64,000 nucleotides of DNA from Candidatus Enterococcus moelleringii (lineage in GTDB: Bacteria > Bacillota > Bacilli > Lactobacillales > Enterococcaceae). The stretch's first letter is position 1; each line of letters starts with the position of its first letter. Under the pieces are notes generated by a model. It searched no databases and had not been told where the DNA came from. It was given only the letters and a program-made list of their open reading frames with translations. Shown here piece by piece: positions 43,354 to 51,920 of this stretch. The stretch covers positions 310,001 to 374,000 of the forward strand of contig NZ_JAFREM010000004.1 in the NCBI RefSeq assembly GCF_017377575.1. The letters are read 5' to 3'. A program made the translations under genes and the position numbers.

Positions 43354-43779
43354 ATGATTAAACTGTATATTTCCCCAAGTTGTACTTCATGTAGAAAAGC
43401 GAGAGCGTGGTTACAAGAGAAAGGTCTTCCATTTGAAGAACGTAATATTTTCTCAGACCCATTGAATGCTGAAGAAATTAAAGAGATACTTTCCTTAACT
43501 GAAGCCGGTACAGAAGAAATTATTTCAACTCGCTCAAAAATCTACGAAAAATTAAACATTGATTTTGACAGACTATCAACAAATGAACTAATTGCTCTAA
43601 TTGAAAAGTACCCAGGTCTATTGCGCCGTCCGATTATTTTAGATTCATTGCGCTTGCAAGTTGGTTACAACGAAGATGAGATTCACCAATTCATCCCGCG
43701 TAAAATCCGTCGTACTGCGGCAAAAGAAATGGCAAAAATGTTGGTATTTATGGAATTAGAAAAACAAAGCTTAGCCTAA
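43354..43779 (+). CDS. spx: Global regulator Spx (ArsC family)
   Basis: 141 residues, starting after AAAGGCAGGATG. The redox CxxC switch is at C10-C13 ([10 protein letters not shown]), the RNA polymerase-binding surface near G52-R60 is retained ([14 protein letters not shown]), and LLRRPIILD is present. The rest is close to B. subtilis Spx with a C-terminal extension of about ten residues. It controls the disulfide and oxidative stress response and is typically degraded by ClpXP. It is near ahpCF, another redox system, on the opposite strand. Confidence 0.95.
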   Translation: MIKLYISPSCTSCRKARAWLQEKGLPFEERNIFSDPLNAEEIKEILSLTEAGTEEIISTRSKIYEKLNIDFDRLSTNELIALIEKYPGLLRRPIILDSLRLQVGYNEDEIHQFIPRKIRRTAAKEMAKMLVFMELEKQSLA

Positions 43780-43806
43780 ATCCTAACAACATATATCCCT
43801 CAACGC

Positions 43807-43834
43807 AAAAAAGCTGCGAAAACGCAGCTTTTTT
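43807..43834. terminator. Bidirectional terminator between spx and ahpF
   Basis: AAAAAAGCTGCG and CGCAGCTTTTTT form a perfect 12-bp stem around AAAA; T-rich on both sides. Confidence 0.93.
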
Positions 43835-43839
43835 GTTGT

Positions 43840-45384
43840 TTATTTTGTTGGAAACTCATTACGAATCGTGTAATCAAAGGCACCTAAGGCCGCTGTAGCA
43901 CCCGATCCCATCGAGATGATGATCTGCTTGTAGGCACTGTCAGTACAGTCCCCTGCCGCAAAAATACCCTCTACATTGGTCGCTCCGTGCTTATCAACTA
44001 AGATTTCACCACGATCAGTCAATGCAACAGAATCCTTCAACCATTCCGTGTTTGGCATTAAGCCAATTAGAATGAAGACTCCTTCAACTGACAAGGTATG
44101 CTCTTGATTGGTTTCACGGTCCGTATAGGTAAGTGCTTCGACATGGCTAGAGCCAGTGATTTCTTTTGTCGCAGCGTTTGTGATCACTGTTACGTTGTCC
44201 AGTTGATACAATTTATCCTGCAAGACTTTATCAGCTTTTAACTCAGGCAAGAATTCCACTACATAAACATGCTTAGATAAACCTGCTAAGTCGATTGCTG
44301 CTTCAATCCCAGAGTTACCGCCGCCAACTACTGCTACGTCTTTGCCTTTAAACAATGGACCATCACAGTGAGGACAGTAAGCAATTCCTTTATTCTTGAA
44401 TTCTTTTTCACCAGGTACGTTGATTGCACGCCAACGAGCTCCGGTAGAAAGAATCGCGGTTTTTGATTTCAATTGTGCGCCGTTTTCCAGTTCAACTTCG
44501 ATCCACTCACTCTTGCGGATGGCTTTTGCCCGTTGACCTTTCATAATATCAACGCCGTATTGGTTCACATGTTCTTCCACTTGACGCATCAATTGTGGGC
44601 CTTCAACATAAGGAGTACCGATGACATTTTCAATTCCTAATGTCTCAAGTACTTGTCCGCCAAAGGTTTCAACCACCATACCAGTTTTAATTCCTTTACG
44701 GGCAGCATAGATCGCTGCACTAGCTCCAGCAGGACCGCCGCCAACAACCAACACATCAAACGGTTCTTTTTCTGCAAACTCTTCTGCATCCATTGGTCCG
44801 GCAACCTTTTCGATCAATTGCTCGATGGTTGTACGGCCGCTGCTGAACTCTTCACCATTTAGGAAAACGGTTGGAACAGCCATGACTTCTTTTTCATCGA
44901 CTTCTTTTTGGAACATGCCGCCTTCAATCATGGTGTGGGAAATCTTTGGATTCACTACAGACATGATGTTTAAGGCTTGAACTACGTCAGGACAGTTGTG
45001 ACAAGTTAAGCTGACGTACGTTTCAAAATGCAAGTCTTTGTCGATAGTCTTGATTTGGTTAATGATTTTGTCATCTACTTTTGGTGCTCGTCCGCTAACC
45101 TGCAGCAAAGCTAAAATAAATGAAGTGAACTCATGTCCCATAGGCAGACCGGCAAAAGCGATACCGCTTTTTTCTGTGCCGGATTGATTAATTTCAAAGC
45201 TTGGTGTGCGAGATAGATTCGCTTTTTCCACCGTGATACGCGGTGTCATTTCAGCAACTTCCGTCAAAAAGTCAGAAACCTTAGTTGAGTTTTCGTCCTC
45301 TGACAAGCTTGCTGTGAAAACCACGTCTGATTCTAATAGTTCTAAATATTGTTTTAGCTGTGCTTTCGTTTCATTATCTAACAT
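43840..45384 (-). CDS. ahpF: Alkyl hydroperoxide reductase subunit F
   Basis: 514 residues from the ATG at 45384, after AAGGAGCGGCGC; a start 24 bases earlier would overlap ahpC. The N-terminal double-thioredoxin domain has the active-site CHNC (C128, C131). The thioredoxin-reductase-like part has the FAD motif GGGPAGASAA (about 215) and the redox pair CPHC (C337, C340), with GGGNSGIEAA for NAD(H). It reduces AhpC with NADH. It is the second gene of the PerR-controlled operon. Confidence 0.96.
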   Translation of the reverse strand: MLDNETKAQLKQYLELLESDVVFTASLSEDENSTKVSDFLTEVAEMTPRITVEKANLSRTPSFEINQSGTEKSGIAFAGLPMGHEFTSFILALLQVSGRAPKVDDKIINQIKTIDKDLHFETYVSLTCHNCPDVVQALNIMSVVNPKISHTMIEGGMFQKEVDEKEVMAVPTVFLNGEEFSSGRTTIEQLIEKVAGPMDAEEFAEKEPFDVLVVGGGPAGASAAIYAARKGIKTGMVVETFGGQVLETLGIENVIGTPYVEGPQLMRQVEEHVNQYGVDIMKGQRAKAIRKSEWIEVELENGAQLKSKTAILSTGARWRAINVPGEKEFKNKGIAYCPHCDGPLFKGKDVAVVGGGNSGIEAAIDLAGLSKHVYVVEFLPELKADKVLQDKLYQLDNVTVITNAATKEITGSSHVEALTYTDRETNQEHTLSVEGVFILIGLMPNTEWLKDSVALTDRGEILVDKHGATNVEGIFAAGDCTDSAYKQIIISMGSGATAALGAFDYTIRNEFPTK

Positions 45385-45394
45385 GCGCCGCTCC

Positions 45395-45958
45395 TTAAAT
45401 TTTGCCAACTAGGTCGAAGCTTGGTTTCAATGTTTCGCCGTCTTCTTTCCATTTTGCAGGACATACTTCACCTGGATGGGTGCGTACATATTGCGCTGCG
45501 CGGATTTTGTCCACTAAAGTACTTGCATCACGGCCAATACCGTCTGCATTGATTTCCATTGCTTGGACAATGCCGTCTGGATCAATGATGAATGTACCGC
45601 GTTGTGCTAAACCAGCTTCTTCATCTAATACATCAAAAATGCGTGAAATTTGATGAGAAGGATCACCAATCATTGTGTACTCAATTTTGCCAATCGCATC
45701 TGAAGTATCGTGCCAAGCTTTGTGAGTAAAGTGCGTATCAGTTGAACAAGAGTAAACTTCCACACCTAATTCTTTCAATTTTCCGTATTGTTCTTGTAAA
45801 TCTTCTAATTCAGTTGGGCAGACAAAGGTGAAATCGGCCGGGTAAAAACATAAAACACTCCATTTGCCAGAAAAATTCTCATGTGAAACCTCGATAAATT
45901 CTCCTTGATGATACGCGTTTGCTTGAAACTCTTCAACTTGCTTTCCAATTAATGACAT
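45395..45958 (-). CDS. ahpC: Alkyl hydroperoxide reductase subunit C (peroxiredoxin)
   Basis: 187 residues from the ATG at 45958, after ACAGGAGGAATTTACC. It is a typical 2-Cys peroxiredoxin: the peroxidatic cysteine C47 in FTFVCPTEL and the resolving C166 in GEVCPAKW. It lies 10 bp upstream of ahpF and is first behind a consensus promoter that contains a PerR box. It detoxifies peroxides. Confidence 0.97.
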   Translation of the reverse strand: MSLIGKQVEEFQANAYHQGEFIEVSHENFSGKWSVLCFYPADFTFVCPTELEDLQEQYGKLKELGVEVYSCSTDTHFTHKAWHDTSDAIGKIEYTMIGDPSHQISRIFDVLDEEAGLAQRGTFIIDPDGIVQAMEINADGIGRDASTLVDKIRAAQYVRTHPGEVCPAKWKEDGETLKPSFDLVGKI

Positions 45959-46056
45959 AGGTAAATTCCTCCTGTTTTTATATTGAGAATAGCTTCCCTT
46001 AATTGAAAAAACCGACTGAAAAAACGGCACATACTAAGTTTACTGCTCTCATTTAT

Positions 46057-46093
46057 TTATAATCATTATAAACAGAAACTCATTCTTTTGCAA
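46057..46093 (-). promoter_or_regulatory. ahpCF promoter with consensus PerR box
   Basis: TTATAATCATTATAA (46057-46071) is an exact match to the Per box TTATAATNATTATAA. On the minus strand the -10 TATAAT lies inside it, and TTGCAA (46088-46093) is the -35 with a 17-bp spacer. This places ahpCF directly under the metal-dependent peroxide repressor PerR, encoded elsewhere. Confidence 0.92.
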
Positions 46094-46130
46094 ACACTTT
46101 TTTGTGATTTTTTGACGAATAATTGCAAAA

Positions 46131-46178
46131 AACCGGATGATTCCTTTACCATCAAGGGTATAGGCCAATCATCCGGTT
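46131..46178 (-). terminator. Terminator after Mga-like regulator
   Basis: AACCGGATGATT and AATCATCCGGTT are a perfect 12-bp stem with a 24-base loop, followed on the minus strand by TTTTTTGC. It separates this gene from the ahpCF promoter. Confidence 0.85.
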
Positions 46179-46244
46179 GACTATTTTTCTTGAAATTTTC
46201 GATCAGTGCTTTTTTGCTGACAGAAAAAGATGGTCTTTCGTTTT

Positions 46245-47708
46245 CTAGCTAAACTGCTGATAAATAAATTGTTGAATCCGCTGAATCGACTTTTTACTGG
46301 GGAATATTTCCCAGTAAAGGGTTGCTTCGGGATTGAAGCTCAAATTCTCGTAAATACGATCCGCGATCACTAAGTCCGTGTCTTTTTCAATGGTACTGGT
46401 GACTTGAATATCCATATCCAGCCGCTGGAAAACATTGCGCTTGATGACCTCCATATACTCATCGCCAAAGACCGATAGGACACAAATTGAAAGTTTTTGC
46501 GCTTCCTTTTCTACTTCTATGTACTGACAAATTAGAAATTTGTAGCTGGTCAGCAGAAAGTCGCGATTTTTTTGCAGCGAGGGTTCCATTTTACACAGTT
46601 GGTCAAACATCAACTGGACCTTGGCATCGAAGTTTGAATTGGTAAACAGAGCAGCACCTAGGTCAATTTCCATCAACACTCCCGATCCATGAAAAGTAAG
46701 AGCTTTGACATGCTTATGCATAAGGTTGGCATAAAGCAGACCGTAATCTTTTGCCGAAGGATAGACAGAAAATTGTTGATAGAATTCTGTCATCCACTGA
46801 TTGGTCAGAGCACCGGCTCTCAACTCATGGGTTTGGCAATAAAACAGCATGTCGCCGATATTGTTGTTATCGGAGAGATGGTATTCTTGAGAAAATAGGA
46901 CTATATAGGCATAGGCGAGTTCGGCTCTTACTTGAGTGTCATCCTTGAGCTGGAAAAATAGTTTGAACAAGGGTTCCACTTTCTTGCAAAGGCCAGCAAA
47001 ATGACGGCTATCCTTCAACATCTCATGATCTAGTATGGCCGGATCAACGTAGTTTTTTTGCAAAATCCGGGTGATAATTACCCCTAAATCGTTGGCTACC
47101 TTTTGCTTTTCGACAATCCCCAGTCTCCGACCTCGGATCTTTTCCACGTATTTAATTGAACGTTCGATGATCTTTTTGTTCACTCGGGGGAATGGCCAGG
47201 AAACACCACTGCTGGAGTGCCAAAAGAATTCAGTATAAAAGAAACGGATTTGGTGTTCACTGCCGTGCAGCTGACCACGACTATTGGTACTAAAAGTTAA
47301 GTCAAACTGTTGAAGCGTCTCGTTTAGGGCCAGCATCTTTTTATACAATGAATTATAGGAGAGAAAATGTTCTTCAGCGAAATCCTTCAATCGTATCTCA
47401 CCTTTGTTAAACAGCTCGATCATGGCTTGATACTGAACACTTTGACTTAAATAGTTAAGCAATATGCGATGAAGAGAAAAATTTTCTTTAGCGTTAAAAT
47501 AGATAGTATTGCGTTCTTTGACAATGACGGGCGCGACTATTCCCCAGTCAGAGAAGTCTGCCTGAATGGTTTCAATCGCTTGAGCGGCTGTTCCGCGAGC
47601 AACCTGAAGGTACTGGGCCAGCTCATCCAGACTAACTTTTTCTTTGTTGTTCAATAGAGTCAGTATATCCACCTTGCGGCATACATTCACATCAAGAAAC
47701 TTTTTCAT
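46245..47708 (-). CDS. Mga/AtxA-family transcriptional regulator
   Basis: About 487 residues from an ATG at 47708; the ribosome site is weak (GAAGAGAG), so the start is less certain. Two N-terminal HTH domains are visible: SLDELAQYLQVARGTAAQAI and RLKDFAEEHFLSYNSLYKKML. PRD-like regions and an EIIB-like C-terminus follow. Such regulators control surface or virulence genes and can respond to sugar-PTS phosphorylation. Nothing next to it is an obvious surface-protein target. The next gene upstream is a damaged glf fragment. Confidence 0.82.
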   Translation of the reverse strand: MKKFLDVNVCRKVDILTLLNNKEKVSLDELAQYLQVARGTAAQAIETIQADFSDWGIVAPVIVKERNTIYFNAKENFSLHRILLNYLSQSVQYQAMIELFNKGEIRLKDFAEEHFLSYNSLYKKMLALNETLQQFDLTFSTNSRGQLHGSEHQIRFFYTEFFWHSSSGVSWPFPRVNKKIIERSIKYVEKIRGRRLGIVEKQKVANDLGVIITRILQKNYVDPAILDHEMLKDSRHFAGLCKKVEPLFKLFFQLKDDTQVRAELAYAYIVLFSQEYHLSDNNNIGDMLFYCQTHELRAGALTNQWMTEFYQQFSVYPSAKDYGLLYANLMHKHVKALTFHGSGVLMEIDLGAALFTNSNFDAKVQLMFDQLCKMEPSLQKNRDFLLTSYKFLICQYIEVEKEAQKLSICVLSVFGDEYMEVIKRNVFQRLDMDIQVTSTIEKDTDLVIADRIYENLSFNPEATLYWEIFPSKKSIQRIQQFIYQQFS

Positions 47709-47858
47709 TTCAGAACTCTCTTCAGCTATTGATTGAAGTAAGTATAGGTAAAAACCATCTGGTTTGAAAATGATAATGGTTCTAATTTGCAAATTTTATG
47801 AAAAATATAGTATTTTCTGCAAAATAGTTACTTGCTAATTTCCCTTGGCTTTCGTCAA

Positions 47859-47893
47859 AAAAGTATCCAGCAAAAACTTCCTGCAGGATACTT
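47859..47893 (-). terminator. Hairpin downstream of glf remnant
   Basis: AAAGTATCC and GGATACTTT form a 9-bp stem with a 17-base loop; on the minus strand T-rich DNA follows. It is probably the terminator originally serving glf and now the ABC permease transcript. Confidence 0.65.
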
Positions 47894-47900
47894 TAATTGT

Positions 47901-48025
47901 TTATTGCTCTTTAGCTGCTGCCTGCAAGGCTTTTTCAATCACCTGATGCATACAAAATAGCGACACATTCCCAAGCGACCACCAAAGATTACCTGTTGAT
48001 CCTGATCGGCTAAAGTATTGAGGTC
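47901..48025 (-). pseudogene. glf: 3' fragment of UDP-galactopyranose mutase (glf), frameshifted
   Basis: Downstream of the ABC permease stop, the minus strand in the same frame reads DLNTLADQDQQVIFGGRLG then MCRYF, and after one missing base continues MHQVIEKALQAAAKEQ and a stop. VIFGGRLG-x3-YYDMHQVI is the highly conserved C-terminal signature of UDP-galactopyranose mutase, which binds flavin and makes UDP-Galf for cell-wall glycans. About the last 41 codons survive; the rest is absent here. It is a dead remnant, evidence of a rearrangement that removed most of the gene and put an ABC transporter in its place. Confidence 0.85.
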
Positions 48026-48031
48026 ATGAAA

Positions 48032-48778
48032 TTACTCTCTTTCAAACCCGCTTTTACGATAATTGACCACAAATAAACACGAAATCACCAGCAGCTCCAC
48101 AATTAACACCAGCCAGCTTTGAATTGAAAGGCCCTGGTTGCTACCTTCAGCAAAAGCCGACACCATATTACCGACAATGCCGGTGTATAGAAACCCGCTG
48201 ATATTTTGAAAACTATCAGCTAGATTGCCAAACATCGGAACCAGCATTAAGACTAAGATAAATACCGCACATAAATTGCTGGAGGCCATTTGATTTTTGG
48301 CAAATAGGCCAATCAACATTCCCAGTACACAGCTGGTTAAACTGGCCAGTGAAGTTACAAAAAGGTACAAACCTAGATTCAGCTGGCTCATGTCAATCCC
48401 GCATAAAAACAAGATCAGCAGATTGATCACCACCGAAACGGCAAATGAAGGGATCACCGAGCTGACAAAATATTCTCCCCCGTTCACCGAAGATGTCATC
48501 AGGGTTCGCAGCGTGCTTTTCTCTTTGTCTTTTGCCAGCATCGTGGCCGGCATCATCATAGATACACTAGTTAGATTCATCAATAGACCTAAATTTAGAA
48601 CCAACGCCAGCATCATTGGCGGCATCGCTTCACCATCTAAAATATTTTGATAAAGAAAACGCATCAACAACGTCAACAGCGGCACCATGCTAGCGGTGAT
48701 TAGAAAGGTTTTGTTGCGGAATAATTCCTTGAACTTGAATCTGGTTAAAACAACAATTTTACTGATGGACAGACTCAT
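48032..48778 (-). CDS. ABC-2 type transporter permease (NatB-like)
   Basis: 248 residues with six hydrophobic helices: KTFLITASMVPLLTLLMRF at the N-terminus and LVLIVELLVISCLFVVNYR at the C-terminus. The N-terminal plan (ISKIVVLTRFKFKELFRNKT) is that of NatB/ABC-2 exporters. The start overlaps the ATPase stop by one base (TAATG). Its stop is followed at once by the glf remnant. It is probably an ion or drug exporter. Confidence 0.85.
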   Translation of the reverse strand: MSLSISKIVVLTRFKFKELFRNKTFLITASMVPLLTLLMRFLYQNILDGEAMPPMMLALVLNLGLLMNLTSVSMMMPATMLAKDKEKSTLRTLMTSSVNGGEYFVSSVIPSFAVSVVINLLILFLCGIDMSQLNLGLYLFVTSLASLTSCVLGMLIGLFAKNQMASSNLCAVFILVLMLVPMFGNLADSFQNISGFLYTGIVGNMVSAFAEGSNQGLSIQSWLVLIVELLVISCLFVVNYRKSGFERE

Positions 48779-49629
48779 TAGTTTAATCCCCTTCCAGTTA
48801 CGGTTAGAAAGACACTTTCCAAGGTTGGTTCACAGGTGTGGATGGATTCTACCACATCCCTGGTTAGCCAATCACTCAGCTTTTTCGTATTTTCCTCGGT
48901 GTGAGCCAAGGTCACTTCTTCTCTAGTATTTAGTAACACTCGGTATTTCTTCTCAGAATTGTAGCGCAGGCAAATTTCCTGCGGGGTGCCGAATTCCACA
49001 ATCTTGCCGTCATTCAATAAGGCCACATGGTCGCATAGCTTCGCAGCTTCCTCCATGTTGTGGGTGGTTAAGAAAATCCCCATCCCGGCTTCCTTTAATT
49101 CCAGCAGCAGGCGGTGAATTTCCCGAGCAGTGGTAGGATCGAGTCCGGAAGTTGGTTCATCCAAAAATAAAACCTTCGGCTGATGCAAGACTGCGCGGGC
49201 TAAAATCAAGCGCTGTTCTTGGCCTTTGGATAATTTTCCAGCTAACTGTTTTTTCTGTTCGGTTAGTCCAACTCGATCCAGCAACTCCTCGATCCGTTCT
49301 TTAGGCACCTGCAGCAATTGAGCAAACAGCAGCAGATTCTCGTAGACGCTGAATTCTTCATAGATTCCGCTGGCATCGGTGACAATCCCGATTTTCTCAT
49401 AAATTTTCTCGTTGAGCTTGCGAGTATCGCTGCCTAAAATGAAGGCTTCGCCGGAGCTTTGGATCATTTGCCCAGTGATGATTTTAATCGTAGTTGTCTT
49501 GCCGGCCCCTGATGGTCCTAAGAATCCTAATATTTCACCGGCCGCCAGGGTCATGTTGATATCTTTTAGGGCGTGGTTATTAATAAACACTTTTGAGATA
49601 TGTCTGAGTTTTAATAGTTCTTCTTTCAT
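48778..49629 (-). CDS. ABC transporter ATP-binding protein (NatA-like)
   Basis: 283 residues from the ATG at 49629, after ACGGAGGACGCC. Walker A is GPSGAGKTT, the signature LSKGQEQRL has a lysine for the second position, as common in NatA-type proteins, and Walker B is VLFLDEPTSGLDP. The H-loop is TTHNMEE. It forms the ABC-2 exporter with the next gene. A terminator lies between it and the sensor kinase, so it may be a separate transcript controlled by that system. Confidence 0.92.
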   Translation of the reverse strand: MKEELLKLRHISKVFINNHALKDINMTLAAGEILGFLGPSGAGKTTTIKIITGQMIQSSGEAFILGSDTRKLNEKIYEKIGIVTDASGIYEEFSVYENLLLFAQLLQVPKERIEELLDRVGLTEQKKQLAGKLSKGQEQRLILARAVLHQPKVLFLDEPTSGLDPTTAREIHRLLLELKEAGMGIFLTTHNMEEAAKLCDHVALLNDGKIVEFGTPQEICLRYNSEKKYRVLLNTREEVTLAHTEENTKKLSDWLTRDVVESIHTCEPTLESVFLTVTGRGLN

Positions 49630-49694
49630 CAGGCGTCCTCCGTTCATAGTTAAACTAACTATAAAGAGCCAGGAGCTGAAATTGTTCGTTGCGT

Positions 49695-49724
49695 CCAAAA
49701 AAGACCGAAACCTGTCTTTTTTGG
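49695..49724 (-). terminator. Terminator between LytTR kinase and NatAB-like genes
   Basis: CCAAAAAAGAC and GTCTTTTTTGG form an 11-bp stem with an eight-base loop whose 3' arm supplies the T-run on the minus strand. Confidence 0.8.
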
Positions 49725-49738
49725 CAAGGCTTCGATCT

Positions 49739-51058
49739 TTAAATGAGTTTAAAGGTCATCAATTGAATGAACTCTTGTTTTTCTACCCGAGTTTCTAACC
49801 AGACATCCGGGTAACGATGGGTAATTTCTTTTAAGTTGGCTAAGCCTAGGCCACGATTTTTTCCCTTAGTAGAATAGCCGTCGGTCCAGATCCGCTGCAA
49901 GTCCACCGACTGGCTGACGGGATTTTTCACCATGAAGGTCAGCTTGCCATTTTCCTTTAAGAGAACAATTGTCACTTGTCTTTGATGTTCATTGGCAGCA
50001 GCTTCGATGGCATTATCCAGCAGGATGCCACCGCAACGAAGCAAGTCAGAAATTTCCATTGGCACTTTTTTGACGGGTTCCATGACTTCAATGATTAGCT
50101 GAACATTGACTTTTTCCGCCTGCATCGCTTTAGCCATCAGCAAAGTTTTCAGCTCGATGACTTCGATGTTGGTCAACTGGTTCATTTGCTGCAAATCAAG
50201 CCGGATTTCTTTATCCATCTGCAGCATTTTGGTACTGATATAGGCTTGGGCATCGGCTACATCGCCGGATTCCATTTTGGCATAGAGTCCAGTGGCGACG
50301 TTTTTGTAGTCATGATGGATTTTCCGCAGATCCAGTTGAATTGCTTCTAATTTTTGCAAATAGACTTGCTGCTGCAACACCAATGCCTCTGATTCCCGCA
50401 GCCGCTGTTCCCGCAAGTATTCTCTGAGTAAAAAGACATAGACCGCGATTACCGCAACATAGCTGGCTGCATAAAGTGCGATCTGAAAACCAGAAAGAGT
50501 ATTCAAAAAAACAATAGAGTTGATTAGCTCGATCGCTACATTCAGCAAACTGACTACCATAGCAATGGTTAAGGCCAGCTTAGGAAAACGGGCAATCTTG
50601 CCTAGTACGAAGAATACCCTGGTTTTTGATAGCAGGAGAAAAATCACCAGCATGATCGAATAAGTTAGCAGGTTTCCTAATCTAGTTGTCGCTGGTCCTG
50701 AAACAAACAGGCCTAGAATAGCGGTAACGATCTTCTGGATTGGCAAAAGAACGATGGTGTTGAACATGGCCAAGAAAAAAATCACTCGCCAGTCTACCAC
50801 TTTGAAGATATACCGATGTAGTAACAGCGACAAGGCCGTATCTACGACAGCATGGAAAACCAGATAAGCCCCCAGTGGCATGTTCTGGGTAAAAAAAGCT
50901 AATAAAGCTAGGACCAAAGCCATCCCGGCATACATCAACCAAGTAAAGCTTCTTTTTCTTTTTTCTTTCGTGACTAGATAGACCATCACATACTCTAAGA
51001 CGAATATGATCAAAAATATCAGAAACAAGAAAGCAATTCTAGTTAATTCGTCCTTCAT
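49739..51058 (-). CDS. GHKL-type sensor histidine kinase (AgrC/NatK-like)
   Basis: 439 residues. The first 215 residues are six or seven hydrophobic helices. A short coiled linker leads to the phospho-histidine H249 in HHDYKN, and the GHKL N box is GGILLDNAIEAAANE (about 343-357), with GLGLANL near the end. Kinases of this class sense peptides (AgrC) or ions/envelope state (NatK). No AgrB/AgrD genes are next to it, so a quorum system is not supported; the adjacent NatAB-like transporter favours the NatKR type. It overlaps the response regulator by ATGA. Confidence 0.9.
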   Translation of the reverse strand: MKDELTRIAFLFLIFLIIFVLEYVMVYLVTKEKRKRSFTWLMYAGMALVLALLAFFTQNMPLGAYLVFHAVVDTALSLLLHRYIFKVVDWRVIFFLAMFNTIVLLPIQKIVTAILGLFVSGPATTRLGNLLTYSIMLVIFLLLSKTRVFFVLGKIARFPKLALTIAMVVSLLNVAIELINSIVFLNTLSGFQIALYAASYVAVIAVYVFLLREYLREQRLRESEALVLQQQVYLQKLEAIQLDLRKIHHDYKNVATGLYAKMESGDVADAQAYISTKMLQMDKEIRLDLQQMNQLTNIEVIELKTLLMAKAMQAEKVNVQLIIEVMEPVKKVPMEISDLLRCGGILLDNAIEAAANEHQRQVTIVLLKENGKLTFMVKNPVSQSVDLQRIWTDGYSTKGKNRGLGLANLKEITHRYPDVWLETRVEKQEFIQLMTFKLI

Positions 51059-51801
51059 CGTGCATTCTCCTCAAATAGTTCCTTCAACAACTTCCGGCCA
51101 CCCCTGGACATCAAACAAACTGAACCATTTTCCATAATCACCGTATTATCAGAATAGTGGATTTGCTGGATTTTGCTTTTTTGCACCAAGTAGGAACGGT
51201 GAATTTTGATAAAATCCTCCGAAAGCTCCTGCTCAATCTTCTTTAACTCGCCGCGAAATTCCAACAAGCGGGTTTCGCTATGCAAGACAACTCGATGCGC
51301 TCCGACTGTTTCAAAAAACAAAATACTTTCCAAAGGCAGCTGATAGCTGGCGTCGGCCACTTTTACTGTGTAATAGCGTTGATTGTCGCCCACTTCTTTG
51401 GTCAATAAATGATGAATTTCCTGCAGACATTCCATCAGTTGTTCATTTAGTTTTTCAGGAACATCCTTGTACAAATAGCTCATGGCTTCCAAACGATATT
51501 TAAAGGTTTCAAAAATCAGTTCTTCATGGGTGGTGACAAAAATCAAAAAGCCCCGCGTGTCCAGTTCGCGAATTTCTTTGGCTAAGGAAAAGCCGTTATA
51601 TGTATCATGCTTCAGATCAACGTCGAAAAAGTAAACGGCACGCATCGTGTGGCTCTGGCGATGCTCCAGTACTTCCAATGGATCACCGGTCACTAGGACA
51701 ATCTCCATATCATAGGCATTAATCATAATTAAGTTGGAAATGATTTTTTCTAAGTACTCTCGGGTTTCTTTTACGTCGTCACAAATATAAATCGGTACCA
51801 T
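51055..51801 (-). CDS. LytTR-family response regulator (AgrA/NatR-like)
   Basis: 248 residues from the ATG at 51801, judged by the canonical VPIYICDD start; the ribosome site is weak and very close. The receiver has the acidic pair D8-D9 and the phospho-acceptor D60 (YFFDVDL). The C-terminal LytTR domain includes ILFFETVGAHRVVLHS, IKIHRSYLVQKSKI and LMSRGGRKLLKELF. It belongs with the kinase downstream and probably regulates the NatAB-like transporter. Confidence 0.9.
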   Translation of the reverse strand: MVPIYICDDVKETREYLEKIISNLIMINAYDMEIVLVTGDPLEVLEHRQSHTMRAVYFFDVDLKHDTYNGFSLAKEIRELDTRGFLIFVTTHEELIFETFKYRLEAMSYLYKDVPEKLNEQLMECLQEIHHLLTKEVGDNQRYYTVKVADASYQLPLESILFFETVGAHRVVLHSETRLLEFRGELKKIEQELSEDFIKIHRSYLVQKSKIQQIHYSDNTVIMENGSVCLMSRGGRKLLKELFEENAR

Positions 51802-51920
51802 GCTCCAACCACTTTCCATCAATAATTTATCTAATTTTAGCATTACTGACTCACGTAATCCACAGGAATTTTTAATCTTACACTTTGTTTGTGAAAAAAA
51901 TAACTTGACCCAACAGCTGA

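Noticed and set aside
49739-51801. Agr-type quorum-sensing system
   Set aside because: Kinase and LytTR regulator resemble AgrC/AgrA, but no AgrB or AgrD gene was found nearby.
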